Below, piece after piece: positions 49,269-58,942 of a stretch of DNA of 64,000 bases. Each line of letters starts with the position of its first letter. The stretch's first letter is position 1. This DNA comes from Clostridium lundense DSM 17049 (GTDB lineage: Bacteria; Bacillota; Clostridia; Clostridiales; Clostridiaceae): NCBI RefSeq assembly GCF_000619945.1, contig NZ_JHVC01000001.1, forward strand, positions 558,001 to 622,000, written 5' to 3'. The position numbers were made by a program, and so were the translations under genes. The notes below the pieces were generated by a model. The model was not told the origin of the DNA. It ran no database searches and saw nothing but the letters and a program-made list of their open reading frames with translations.

Positions 49269-49897
49269 TGATTAAAAAAGGATTGCTTATTGTGATTTCT
49301 GGACCATCAGGTACAGGAAAAGGAACAGTATGCAAAGCATTACTAGAGCAAAATAAGTTCTGGATTTCTGTATCTGCCACCACAAGAGCGCCTAGAAAAG
49401 GTGAATTGGATGGGGAAAACTATTATTTTATAACTAAAGAGAACTTCTTAGAAAGAATTCATAAGGAAGATTTTTTAGAATATGCTGAGGTTTATGGAAA
49501 TTATTATGGAACTCCTAAGTCAAATGTGTTAGAGAAACTAGACAAAGGAGAAGATGTTATATTAGAAATAGACATACAAGGAGCATTAAAGGTTAAAGAA
49601 AATTATCCCGATGGAGTATTTATATTTATCCTTCCACCATCAATGGAAGAACTTAAAAAAAGAATTACTAATAGAGGTACAGAAACAGAAGAATCTTTAA
49701 TGACAAGATTCAAATCTGCTTATAAAGAGATTAATTTTGTATCAAAATATAATTATGCTGTAGTTAATGATACAGTAGAAGAAGCTGTTAAAAAAATTGA
49801 ATGCATTATTGCAGCTGAAAGATGCAGGGTTGATAGAATAAAAAATACTATATTTGATTCGAAGGAGGGGTTGATACATGAACAACTCTATGATTAA
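49268..49897 (+). CDS. gmk: Guanylate kinase
   Basis: Phosphorylates GMP to GDP. P-loop SGPSGTGKGT, then SVSATTRAPRKGE(L)DGENYYF, EYAEVYGNYYGTP and DIQGALKVK. 209 residues, normal length. Its final codons overlap rpoZ by 20 nt, which couples translation. Confidence 0.96.
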   Translation: MIKKGLLIVISGPSGTGKGTVCKALLEQNKFWISVSATTRAPRKGELDGENYYFITKENFLERIHKEDFLEYAEVYGNYYGTPKSNVLEKLDKGEDVILEIDIQGALKVKENYPDGVFIFILPPSMEELKKRITNRGTETEESLMTRFKSAYKEINFVSKYNYAVVNDTVEEAVKKIECIIAAERCRVDRIKNTIFDSKEGLIHEQLYD

Positions 49898-50096
49898 TCC
49901 ATCTATAGTGGATTTATTAGAAAAAGTAGACAATAGATATTCTTTAGTAGTAGTAACATCTAAAAGGGCTAGACAGCTTATTGATGGTGAAAAACCATTA
50001 GTAGAAACTAATTCAACAAAGCCTTTAACAATGGCTATAAACGAAGTACATTCAAATGTTATTACATATGAATCACTTAAGAAAGGTATAAAATAA
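49878..50096 (+). CDS. rpoZ: RNA polymerase omega subunit
   Basis: 72 residues: MINPSIVDLLEKVDNRYSLV, VVTSKRARQLIDG, and KPLTMAINEVHSNVITYES. Small RNA polymerase subunit aiding beta' assembly. GGAGG site inside gmk; overlaps it by 20 nt. Confidence 0.94.
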   Translation: MNNSMINPSIVDLLEKVDNRYSLVVVTSKRARQLIDGEKPLVETNSTKPLTMAINEVHSNVITYESLKKGIK

Positions 50097-50098
50097 CT

Positions 50099-51298
50099 AT
50101 GGAATGCAAAAAAACTGTTGTAATTGGTGTAACTGGAGGAATAGCTGTTTATAAGGCATTAGATGTAATAAGTAGATTAAGGAAAAAAGATATAGATGTA
50201 CATGTTATAATGACCAAATCTGCTTGTGAATTTGTAAATCCATTAAGCTTCCAAAGTCTTAGTCAAAACATGGTAATTACTGATATGTTTGATGAACCTA
50301 AACATTGGGAGATACAGCATATATCTCTGGCTAAAAAAGCTGATTTAATGCTTATTTTGCCTGCTACTGCTAACATTATAGGTAAAATAGCTAATGGAAT
50401 TGCTGATGATATGCTTTCCACAACTGTTATGGCAACTAAAGCTCCAGTGGTTTTTGCTCCAGCTATGAATACAAACATGTATACTAATCCTATTGTTCAA
50501 AACAACATAAATAAGCTAAAAGAATATGGATATGTATTTATAGAACCAGAAGCAGGAAGATTGGCTTGTGGAGATACTGGAAAGGGAAAATTAGCTGATA
50601 CAAAATTAATTGCTGAAATAGCTGAAAGTATGCTTTATCCTATAAAAGATTTATTAGGACAAAAGGTATTAGTAACAGCGGGACCTACTATGGCTTATAT
50701 AGATCCTGTAAGATACATAACAAATAAATCTTCAGGTAAAATGGGGTATGCTATAGCAGAAGAAGCTAGAGACAGGGGAGCAGAAGTTACCTTAATATCA
50801 GGACCTACAAGCATAGAAGAACCTTTTGGAATGAAAGTTATACATGTAAAGACTAATGAAGAAATGTTAAGTGAAGTTTTAAAACATTTCCCAGAACAAC
50901 AAATTGTAATAAAAGCTGCTGCTGTAGCAGATTATAAACCAAAGGAGTATTCTGATAGAAAAATAAAGAAGGCTTCTGATGATCTGAATTTAGAGTTAGT
51001 AAAGGATTCGGATATTTTAAAGAAGCTAGGAGAATTAAAAAATAATCAAGTATTAGTTGGTTTTGCGGCAGAAAGTAATGACTTAATAGAAAATGCTCAG
51101 CTTAAGCTTGAAAAAAAGAATTTAGATTATATAGTGGCTAATGATATAACAGGAGAAGGCATTGGCTTTGCTTCTGAAGAAAATAAGGTAACTATACTTT
51201 GTAGGGATGGAAGAAAAATCCCTATGGATAAAATGTCTAAAAGACAAGTAGCTGAAGAAATATTTAATCTAATTAATGAAAAGACAAAGTATGAATAA
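50099..51298 (+). CDS. coaBC: Bifunctional phosphopantothenoylcysteine decarboxylase/synthetase
   Basis: Coenzyme A synthesis. N-terminal CoaC flavoprotein half (about 1-185): GVTGGIAVYKALDVI, catalytic His in IQHISLAKKADL, APAMNTNMY, ACGDTGKGKLAD. C-terminal CoaB half (about 190-399): GPTMAYIDPVRYITNKSSGK, AAAVADYKPK, and the dimer strand. 399 residues. Starts 2 bp after rpoZ; ends at a hairpin. Confidence 0.95.
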   Translation: MECKKTVVIGVTGGIAVYKALDVISRLRKKDIDVHVIMTKSACEFVNPLSFQSLSQNMVITDMFDEPKHWEIQHISLAKKADLMLILPATANIIGKIANGIADDMLSTTVMATKAPVVFAPAMNTNMYTNPIVQNNINKLKEYGYVFIEPEAGRLACGDTGKGKLADTKLIAEIAESMLYPIKDLLGQKVLVTAGPTMAYIDPVRYITNKSSGKMGYAIAEEARDRGAEVTLISGPTSIEEPFGMKVIHVKTNEEMLSEVLKHFPEQQIVIKAAAVADYKPKEYSDRKIKKASDDLNLELVKDSDILKKLGELKNNQVLVGFAAESNDLIENAQLKLEKKNLDYIVANDITGEGIGFASEENKVTILCRDGRKIPMDKMSKRQVAEEIFNLINEKTKYE

Positions 51299-51309
51299 TT
51301 AGAGTACTT

Positions 51310-51358
51310 AAAAGGGGCATGTATTCGCATTAAATCTGCAAATACGCCTCTTTTATTT
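51310..51358 (+). terminator. Imperfect terminator hairpin between coaBC and priA
   Basis: AAAAGGGGC (51310-51318) pairs with GCCTCTTTT (51346-51354), with inner GTATT/AATAC and GCA/TGC pairs; T-rich exit. A TATAAT at 51361 may start a new transcript for priA. Confidence 0.7.
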
Positions 51359-51387
51359 AGTATAATAGCAAATTGAAGGGTGATTAA

Positions 51388-53589
51388 GTGTATAAATACG
51401 CAGGGGTTATAATAAATAGCAACTCTATACAGCTAGATAGACTTTTTACATACGAGATACCTGAAAATCTTATAGAAAAAATAAAAGTAGGAAGTAGAGT
51501 ATTAGTACCATTTGGATTAGGCAACAAAAAGATAGATGGCTTTGTTATAGAACTTTATGAGAATGTAGAAAATATAAAGAGAATGAAAAAAATTTATAGT
51601 ATATTTAATGAGTTTCCTTTATTAACTCAGGAAAACTTAATACTTATAGATCAAATGAAGGAGAAGTACCTTTGTACTTATATGGAATGTATAAAAACTA
51701 TTATACCTTCAGCTTTATTTAAAGGTATGAAAAATAAAAAAGAAGTTTTAATATTTACAGGGAAACTATTAGATGATAAGTTTGATAAGGAACCTTATCA
51801 AAGTATATATAATATAGTTAAAGCCAATAATGGTAAGTTTACTAAGACTCATTTAAGTAAGAATTTTCAAGTTTCTTTATCTTCCATAAATACTATGCTT
51901 AAACATAAATTTTTAATTCAGCAAGAATCTATTGTTAATAGATATAATGATAGAGAATATTTATCTTACGAAAAGAAAGAATTAAATGAAGAACAGAAAA
52001 ATGCTGTGAATAAAATACTTAATTGTCATGAAAAGAAATTCTTAATTCATGGAGTTACCGGTAGTGGTAAAACAGAGATATACATGAATTTAGTTCAAAA
52101 AATGATGGATCAAGGAAAGGAATCTATTATACTTGTACCTGAAATATCTTTAACACCTCAAATGGTAGAGAGGTTTAAAGGGCGATTTGGAAAGGATATA
52201 ACTGTATTTCATAGTAAACTCTCTGATGGAGAAAGACTTGATGAATGGTTAAGAGTAAAAGAAGGAAAGGTTAAAGTAGCTATAGGAGCTAGATCTGCAA
52301 TATTTCTTCCGTTTGAAAATTTAGGACTTATAGTTATTGATGAAGAACATGAAGGAAGTTATAAATCTGATAGTGATCCTAAATATAATGCTAGAGAAAT
52401 TGGTGAAATTAAAACTGAGTTACATAATTGTAAGTTAGTTCTAGGATCAGCCACTCCATCTATTGAAACCTATTACAGATGCAATAATAGTGAATTTGAA
52501 CTTATAACTTTAAATAATAGAGCTGATGGAGCAAATATGCCTCGGATACAAATAGTAGATATGAGAGAGGAACTTGCAAATAACAATAGATCTATTTTTA
52601 GTAAAAAGTTATTTGAAGAAATTGAAAATAGATTGAATAAAAAAGAACAGATAATTTTATTTTTAAATAGAAGAGGTTTTTCTACTTTTGTATCTTGTAG
52701 AAAATGCGGATATGTTTTTAAATGCAACAATTGTGATATATCATTGACTTATCATAATTTAGGAGATTCTTTAATTTGTCACTATTGTGGTAGTAGGCAA
52801 AAGGTTCCAAAATTATGTCCTAAATGCGGAAGTAATTATGTAAAGTATTTTGGAGTGGGTACTGAAAGAGTTCAGGAAGAAATAAAAAAATATTTTCCTC
52901 AGGCTAAAACTTTGAGAATGGATTTTGATACTACAAGAAAGAAGAATTCTTATGAATATATATATAATACATTTAAAGAAGGTAAAGCTGATATTTTAAT
53001 AGGAACTCAGATGATTGCTAAAGGATTAGATTTTCATAATGTTACTTTGGTTGGAGTAATAGCTGCAGATTTATCATTAAATTTACCAGACTTTAGGGCG
53101 TCAGAGAGAACTTTTCAACTTATAACCCAAGTTTCAGGAAGAGCTGGAAGAGGTAAAAAAGAAGGTACTGTAGTAGTTCAAACCTATAATCCTGAAAGTT
53201 ATAGCATTATTTCTGCTTCAGATAACAATTATCTAGGATTTTATAATGAAGAGATAAATTTAAGAAATATAATGAATTATCCACCATTCTCACAAATTAT
53301 GCTTATAAATATGAGCAGTGAAAATGAGGACTTATTAATAAAAAATATACAAAATGTTGGTATAATTTTAAAAGACATTTTGAAAAATAATGATAAAATA
53401 GAGATATTAGGACCATGTCCTTGTGAAATATCAAAAATTAAAAATAATTATAGGTGGCAAATAATAATAAAAGGGGATATGGAATTAGAATTAAAAAAGT
53501 ATATAAGAGATAGAATTTATGAAACCTTAAAAGAGGTATATAATCATATTAGGGTAAGTATGGATGTTAATCCTTTAAGTTTAATATAA
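51388..53589 (+). CDS. priA: Primosomal protein N' (replication restart helicase)
   Basis: A 733-residue DNA helicase: N-terminal DNA-binding part (about 1-190), Walker A GVTGSGKTEIYM, DEEH box IVIDEEHEGS, GSATPSIETY, zinc-binding cysteines CRKCGYVFKCNNCD / CHYCG / CPKCGS, then helicase motifs V-VI (QVSGRAGRG). GTG start after GAAGGGTG. Full length. Confidence 0.96.
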   Translation: MYKYAGVIINSNSIQLDRLFTYEIPENLIEKIKVGSRVLVPFGLGNKKIDGFVIELYENVENIKRMKKIYSIFNEFPLLTQENLILIDQMKEKYLCTYMECIKTIIPSALFKGMKNKKEVLIFTGKLLDDKFDKEPYQSIYNIVKANNGKFTKTHLSKNFQVSLSSINTMLKHKFLIQQESIVNRYNDREYLSYEKKELNEEQKNAVNKILNCHEKKFLIHGVTGSGKTEIYMNLVQKMMDQGKESIILVPEISLTPQMVERFKGRFGKDITVFHSKLSDGERLDEWLRVKEGKVKVAIGARSAIFLPFENLGLIVIDEEHEGSYKSDSDPKYNAREIGEIKTELHNCKLVLGSATPSIETYYRCNNSEFELITLNNRADGANMPRIQIVDMREELANNNRSIFSKKLFEEIENRLNKKEQIILFLNRRGFSTFVSCRKCGYVFKCNNCDISLTYHNLGDSLICHYCGSRQKVPKLCPKCGSNYVKYFGVGTERVQEEIKKYFPQAKTLRMDFDTTRKKNSYEYIYNTFKEGKADILIGTQMIAKGLDFHNVTLVGVIAADLSLNLPDFRASERTFQLITQVSGRAGRGKKEGTVVVQTYNPESYSIISASDNNYLGFYNEEINLRNIMNYPPFSQIMLINMSSENEDLLIKNIQNVGIILKDILKNNDKIEILGPCPCEISKIKNNYRWQIIIKGDMELELKKYIRDRIYETLKEVYNHIRVSMDVNPLSLI

Positions 53590-53612
53590 AATATATTGGA
53601 GGTATAAATATA

Positions 53613-54065
53613 ATGGCGTTAAGAAATATAAGAAAATATGGTGATGATTTATTAAGAAAGAAAAGCAGAACTGTTGAAAAAATAGATGGTAGAATAAATA
53701 CTTTATTAGATGATATGTTAGAAACTATGTATGAAAATAATGGAGTAGGTCTTGCTGCACCTCAGGTAGGAATTCTTAAGAGAGTTGTAGTTATAGACAT
53801 TGGAGAAGGTCCATTATTTTTAATAAATCCTGAAATATTGGAGACAGAAGGCTCTTATATTGATGAGGAAGGATGTTTGAGTATTCCAGGTGAACAAGGA
53901 GAAGTAGAAAGACCATATAGAGTTAAGGTTAAAGCTTTAAATAGAGAAGGAAAAGAAATAATTGTAGAAGGAGAAGAATTACTTGCTAGAGCACTTTGTC
54001 ACGAAATAGATCACTTAAATGGAATATTATTTGTGGACAAAATTATATCAAAGGAGGAAGAATAA
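53613..54065 (+). CDS. def: Peptide deformylase
   Basis: Removes the N-formyl group from new proteins. Three family motifs: GVGLAAPQVG, EEGCLSIPG (metal Cys) and HEIDHLNG (HExxH). 150 residues. TTGGAGG site. The fmt ribosome binding site lies inside its last codons. Confidence 0.96.
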   Translation: MALRNIRKYGDDLLRKKSRTVEKIDGRINTLLDDMLETMYENNGVGLAAPQVGILKRVVVIDIGEGPLFLINPEILETEGSYIDEEGCLSIPGEQGEVERPYRVKVKALNREGKEIIVEGEELLARALCHEIDHLNGILFVDKIISKEEE

Positions 54066-54070
54066 TATAT

Positions 54071-55003
54071 ATGAAAATTGTATTCATGGGAACACCAGAA
54101 TTTGCTGTTCCATCTTTGGAAGCACTTATTGATGAATTTGGTGTAGAAGCTGTTTTTACTCAACCAGATAGACCGAAGGGAAGAGGAAAAAAATTAGCTA
54201 TGTCAGAAGTGAAGGAAGTGGCAGTAAAACATAATATAAAGGTTTTTCAGCCTGAAAATTTAAAGAAGAGCAGAGAGAATATAGAAGAACTAAAAAGTAT
54301 GAACCCAGATTTCATTATAGTAGTGGCTTATGGACAGATTCTTTCGAAAGAAATATTGGATATACCTAAATACGGATGTATTAATCTTCATGCATCACTT
54401 CTTCCAAAGTATAGAGGAGCAGCACCAATTAATTGGGTTATAGTAAATGGTGAAAAGGTAACAGGAAATACTACAATGTTTATGGATGAAGGATTAGACA
54501 CTGGAGATATGTTACTTAAAAGTGAAGTGCAGGTTACAGATAGTATGACAGCAGGAGAACTTCATGATATACTCATGAAACAGGGAGGAGAACTTCTTTT
54601 AAATACTATTAAAGGAATAGTTGATGGTACAATTAAGAGAACTAAACAAGAAGATGAAAAATCATGTTATGCATCTATGTTAAGTAAAGAGACAGGAAGA
54701 ATAGATTGGAATAAGGATAGCAAGCAAATAAATAATTTAATCAGAGGATTAAACCCATTTCCTGTAGCTTTTACAAATTATAATGGCGAAGTAATGAAAA
54801 TATACGAGGCAGAAGTTTTAAACGAAAATACTAATTCAAAACCAGGATCTATTATAAATGTATCAAAAAAAGGAATTAAAGTAGCTACGGCTTCAGGTGT
54901 TTTACTTATTAAAAAAATACAATTTCCTTCCAAGAAACCTATGTATGTAGAGGATTATATTAAAGGTAATACTATAGATAAGGGAGATATTTTCACAAGC
55001 TAA
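54071..55003 (+). CDS. fmt: Methionyl-tRNA formyltransferase
   Basis: Formylates initiator Met-tRNA. Start set at MKIVFMGTPEFAVPSLEAL (54071), which follows AAAGGAGGAAG; upstream in-frame codons belong to def. Motifs LHASLLPKYRGAAPINW (catalytic) and TTMFMDEGLDTGDML. 310 residues with the usual C-terminal tRNA-binding domain. Five bases after def. Confidence 0.96.
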   Translation: MKIVFMGTPEFAVPSLEALIDEFGVEAVFTQPDRPKGRGKKLAMSEVKEVAVKHNIKVFQPENLKKSRENIEELKSMNPDFIIVVAYGQILSKEILDIPKYGCINLHASLLPKYRGAAPINWVIVNGEKVTGNTTMFMDEGLDTGDMLLKSEVQVTDSMTAGELHDILMKQGGELLLNTIKGIVDGTIKRTKQEDEKSCYASMLSKETGRIDWNKDSKQINNLIRGLNPFPVAFTNYNGEVMKIYEAEVLNENTNSKPGSIINVSKKGIKVATASGVLLIKKIQFPSKKPMYVEDYIKGNTIDKGDIFTS

Positions 55004-55055
55004 TCTGTTTGGAAAATAGCTTGATTATTGAAAAGTTAAGAGTAGGAGTGATTAT

Positions 55056-55742
55056 ATGTTCTATTGGAATAGCAGTATTATAGTTTTAATTCCTGCCCTA
55101 ATTATATCAGCATGGGCACAGATGAAAATTACAAGTACATTCAATAAATACTCTAGAATAAATGCTATAAATGGTTATACAGGAGCACAGGTAGCAAGAA
55201 ATCTTCTTGATAGCCATGGACTTTTTGATGTGCCTGTGGAAATAGTCAATGGTAAATTAACGGATCACTATGATCCTCAAAATAGGGTAATGAGACTTTC
55301 TTCAGATGTTTATTATGGATCTTCTATAGCAGCCATAGGAGTAGCGGCTCATGAAACGGGGCATGCTTTTCAACATCAAGAAAGATATTCTCCACTAATA
55401 ATAAGAAATTCCATAGTACCAATAGTTAATTTTGGATCCAATGCATCTTGGATAATATTTTTCTTAGGATTCTTTTTTGGATTATCTAAACTATTAAATA
55501 TAGGAATTATATTATTTTTAGGAGTGGTTATATTTCAGCTTATAACATTACCAGTAGAGTTTAATGCTTCTAATAGGGCTTTAGCTGTTTTAGAGAATAG
55601 AGGAATTTTATTAGGAGAAGAAGTAAATGGTGCAAGAAATGTATTAAAAGCTGCAGCCATGACGTATGTAGCGGCAGCTATTACTGCAATTGCACAATTA
55701 TTAAGACTCGTTATTTTAAGCAATAGTAGAAGAGATGATTAA
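55056..55742 (+). CDS. YugP-like membrane zinc metallopeptidase
   Basis: 228 residues: N-terminal TM (about 7-25), zinc motif AAHETGHAFQH (HExxH), further TMs near 125-165 and 195-220, and VEFNASNRAL, the family's third-ligand segment. Belongs to the Zn_peptidase_2 family (YugP), which accompanies fmt/rsmB in clostridia; substrates unknown. RBS AGGAG. Confidence 0.92.
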   Translation: MFYWNSSIIVLIPALIISAWAQMKITSTFNKYSRINAINGYTGAQVARNLLDSHGLFDVPVEIVNGKLTDHYDPQNRVMRLSSDVYYGSSIAAIGVAAHETGHAFQHQERYSPLIIRNSIVPIVNFGSNASWIIFFLGFFFGLSKLLNIGIILFLGVVIFQLITLPVEFNASNRALAVLENRGILLGEEVNGARNVLKAAAMTYVAAAITAIAQLLRLVILSNSRRDD

Positions 55743-55746
55743 GGTT

Positions 55747-55791
55747 CTAGGAGAGCTGTATGTTTATTTAGCATACAACTTTCCTATAGAT
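55747..55791 (+). promoter_or_regulatory. Hairpin before rsmB
   Basis: CTAGGAGAGCTGTATG pairs imperfectly with GCATACAACTTTCCTATAG around TTTATTTA. No T-run, so it is more likely an mRNA processing or stability element than a terminator. Confidence 0.4.
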
Positions 55792-55810
55792 ATAAAAATT
55801 GAGGTGGCAT

Positions 55811-57136
55811 ATGGAAAACAGTAGAGAAGTAGCTTTAGATATCCTAGAAGAAGTGTTTAATAAAAATGCTTACTCTAATATAGTAATAAATAATAAACTT
55901 AATGGATATAATCTTCAGGATAAAGATAAAGCTTTAGTTACAGAGATAGTTTATGGTACAATTAAATATAAGTATACTATAGATAAAATTCTTGATTATC
56001 ATTTAAAAAATGGAATAAAAAAATTAGATAATTATGTATTGAATATATTAAGGATGGGAATTTATCAGATAAAATATTTAGATAAAATACCAGCTTTTGC
56101 TGCAGTAAATGAATGTGTTGAATTAGGAAAAAACAAGTCCAAAGGAGCTTCTAAACTAATAAACGGTGTTTTAAGAAATTACCTAAGGAGTGAAAATATA
56201 AATTATTGCAAAGGAAATGAAATTGATAAAATTTCATTTGAATATTCTTTCCCAAAATGGATGGTAAAATTATTTTCTAAACAATATGGATTAGAAACAA
56301 CAGAAAAGATATTAAGAGGCTTAAATATAGTCCCTAGTGTTACTGTTAGGGTGAATAATTTAAAAGGAAATTTTGAAGAAGTATGGGAAAAGTTATTAGA
56401 AAATAATTATAATATTGAGGAAGGATTAATATGTCCTGAAGCAATTAAAATAATTAGAGGTAGAAATATAGAAAAAAATCCAATTTTTAAAGAAGGTTTC
56501 ATAACAGTTCAGGATGAAAGTGCTATGCTTGTAGCTCCTACTATGGATTTACAGGAAAATATGATGGTACTTGATTTGTGTAGTGCACCTGGAGGGAAAA
56601 CTACTCATATTTGTGAGATTATGAATAATACAGGAAAAGTTTTAGCTTTTGATATTCATGAAAATAAGTTGTCTTTAATAAAAGAAAATGCTGATAGATT
56701 AGGGATAAAAAATATTTTATTAGATACCATGGATGCAACAATATATAATAATAAATTTGAAAAAAAAGCAGATAGAGTATTAATTGATGTTCCTTGCTCA
56801 GGATTAGGAATAATAAGAAAGAAACCAGAAATAAAATATACAAAGAATATAAAGGATCTTAAGTCTATAGTAGAAGTTCAAAGAAAAATACTAATAAATG
56901 CTGCTAGATACATAAATGATAGCGGGATAATTTTATATTCCACATGTACTTTAAATAAAGAAGAAAATGAAGAAAATATAAAGTGGTTTATAGATAAATT
57001 TCCGGAGTTTAAAGTTGAGCCAGTATTCTATGGTAATTTAGATAATTTAATCTATAATGATCTAGGGACAGTAACTGTACTACCTAATGATAGTATGGAT
57101 GGATTTTTTATAGCAAAACTAAGAAAAATTCGGTAG
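55811..57136 (+). CDS. rsmB: 16S rRNA (cytosine-C5) methyltransferase RsmB
   Basis: 441 residues from the ATG at 55811 (GAGGTG upstream). N-terminal NusB-like domain (about 1-130), then the methyltransferase: DLCSAPGGKTTHICEIM (SAM site), VPCSGLGII and STCTLNKEENE with the two catalytic cysteines. Methylates C967 of 16S rRNA (E. coli numbering). Confidence 0.95.
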   Translation: MENSREVALDILEEVFNKNAYSNIVINNKLNGYNLQDKDKALVTEIVYGTIKYKYTIDKILDYHLKNGIKKLDNYVLNILRMGIYQIKYLDKIPAFAAVNECVELGKNKSKGASKLINGVLRNYLRSENINYCKGNEIDKISFEYSFPKWMVKLFSKQYGLETTEKILRGLNIVPSVTVRVNNLKGNFEEVWEKLLENNYNIEEGLICPEAIKIIRGRNIEKNPIFKEGFITVQDESAMLVAPTMDLQENMMVLDLCSAPGGKTTHICEIMNNTGKVLAFDIHENKLSLIKENADRLGIKNILLDTMDATIYNNKFEKKADRVLIDVPCSGLGIIRKKPEIKYTKNIKDLKSIVEVQRKILINAARYINDSGIILYSTCTLNKEENEENIKWFIDKFPEFKVEPVFYGNLDNLIYNDLGTVTVLPNDSMDGFFIAKLRKIR

Positions 57137-57144
57137 GTGTTTTT

Positions 57145-58191
57145 ATGAAAAATATTTTAGATTATACTTTAGAAGAACTTAAGTTTTGGATGAAAGAAAA
57201 TGGAGAAAGCGTTTTTAGGAGTAAACAGGTATTTGATTGGATTTATAAGGGAATTTATAATTTTGATGATATGAAAAATTTGCCTTTGGTGACAAAACAA
57301 AAATTAAAGGATAATTTTTATTTTAGTTTACCAGAAGTAGTAAAGCAATGTAAATCCAAGGATGGAGACACATTTAAGTTTTTGTTTAAGTATAAAGATG
57401 GTAATATAATAGAATCTGTAGTTATGAAATATAAACATGGCAATTCTATATGTGTATCAACTCAAGTTGGATGCAGAATGGGATGCAAATTTTGTGCTTC
57501 TACCCTAGGGGGGATGGTTAGAAATCTTACCCCTGGAGAAATATTAGGAGAAATTTTAGTAGCTGGAAGAGAGACCAAAGAAAGAATATCAAATATTGTT
57601 ATGATGGGCAGTGGTGAGCCTTTAGATAATTTTGAAAACATATTAAAGTTTTTAGAAATTGTTAATTCACCTAATGGTCTCAATATAGGACAAAGACATA
57701 TTACTTTATCAACTTGTGGAGTTGTACCTAAAATAATAGAGTTAGCAGATAAAAATTTTCAGATTACATTAGCAATATCACTACACGCACCAAATGATGA
57801 AATGAGAAAAAATATAATGCCTATTGCTTATAAATATACTATAGAGGAATTATTAAAAGCCTGTAGATATTATATAGAAAAAACCAACAGAAGAATAACC
57901 TTTGAATATGCTCTTGTAAAAGGAGTAAACGATGGAATTGAACATGCAGAAGAATTATCTTCAATATTAAAAGGAATGCTTTGCCATGTTAATTTAATTC
58001 CAGTAAATGAAATTAAAGAAAATGCTCTAAGAAAATCTTCACCAGAGGACGTTAAAAAATTTAGTAATATATTATTAAGAAATGGCATAGAAACTACTAT
58101 TAGAAGAGAAATGGGAGCAGATATTGAAGCTGCATGTGGTCAACTTAGAAGGAGCTATTTAGAAGATAAAAATAAAATTAAAGAGGTGTAA
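57145..58191 (+). CDS. rlmN: 23S rRNA (adenine-C2) methyltransferase RlmN
   Basis: Radical-SAM enzyme methylating A2503 of 23S rRNA and some tRNAs. Cluster motif CRMGCKFCAS, MMGSGEPLDN, and the catalytic Cys near the end (IEAACGQLRRS). 348 residues, normal. Starts 8 bp after rsmB. Confidence 0.96.
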   Translation: MKNILDYTLEELKFWMKENGESVFRSKQVFDWIYKGIYNFDDMKNLPLVTKQKLKDNFYFSLPEVVKQCKSKDGDTFKFLFKYKDGNIIESVVMKYKHGNSICVSTQVGCRMGCKFCASTLGGMVRNLTPGEILGEILVAGRETKERISNIVMMGSGEPLDNFENILKFLEIVNSPNGLNIGQRHITLSTCGVVPKIIELADKNFQITLAISLHAPNDEMRKNIMPIAYKYTIEELLKACRYYIEKTNRRITFEYALVKGVNDGIEHAEELSSILKGMLCHVNLIPVNEIKENALRKSSPEDVKKFSNILLRNGIETTIRREMGADIEAACGQLRRSYLEDKNKIKEV

Positions 58192-58195
58192 TATT

Positions 58196-58942
58196 ATGGT
58201 GGGTATATTATCAGATGTAGGAAATTACAGGCCAATTAATGAAGACTCTGTTGGTTACTATGTTGATAATAATATAGGTATTTATGTCATAGCAGATGGA
58301 ATGGGTGGACATAATGCTGGAGAAGTAGCAAGTAAACTTGCAGTGGATAGTGTTATAGAATATTTTAAAAAGAATACTAATTTTAAAGAGTTAGAAATAG
58401 AATTAGAAAATGCTATTAGGTATGCTAATGAAAAAATATATGAATTAAGTAAGAAGAATAATAAAATGGATGGAATGGGAACTACATTAACTGCTTGCCT
58501 TATAAGGGAGAAAGAAGTTGTTATAGCTAATGTTGGAGATAGTAGCTGTTATGTTATTAGTAAGGATGATAAAATAAAAAAGATAACTAAGGATCATTCT
58601 TTAGTACAACAGTTGTTGGATAATGGAAGTATAACAGAAGAGGAAGCTCTTTGCCATCCTAATAAAAATATTATAACAAGAGCATTAGGTACTTATGCCA
58701 CTGTAGAAGTGGACACTTTTACGTTAAACTTAAATGATATAGAAAAAGTGATATTATGTTCGGATGGGTTAACTAATGATGTTACTCCAAAAGAAATGTA
58801 TGATATAATAATGAAAAATAGCAATGAAGAATCCTGTAGACTTCTTGTAGAATTAAGCAAGAAAAAAGGTGGGAGAGATAATATATCAGTTATTGTAGTT
58901 GAAGGAGAGTGTAAAGATGATAGGTACTTTACTGGGAAATAG
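58196..58942 (+). CDS. PP2C-type serine/threonine phosphatase (Stp/PrpC)
   Basis: 248 residues: DVGNYRPINEDS, YVIADGMGGHNAGEVAS (metal Asp/Gly), GMGTTLTACLI, ANVGDSSCYVI, KKGGRDNISVIVVE. Dephosphorylates targets of the kinase encoded next. Overlaps prkC by 26 nt, so the pair is translationally coupled. Confidence 0.95.
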   Translation: MVGILSDVGNYRPINEDSVGYYVDNNIGIYVIADGMGGHNAGEVASKLAVDSVIEYFKKNTNFKELEIELENAIRYANEKIYELSKKNNKMDGMGTTLTACLIREKEVVIANVGDSSCYVISKDDKIKKITKDHSLVQQLLDNGSITEEEALCHPNKNIITRALGTYATVEVDTFTLNLNDIEKVILCSDGLTNDVTPKEMYDIIMKNSNEESCRLLVELSKKKGGRDNISVIVVEGECKDDRYFTGK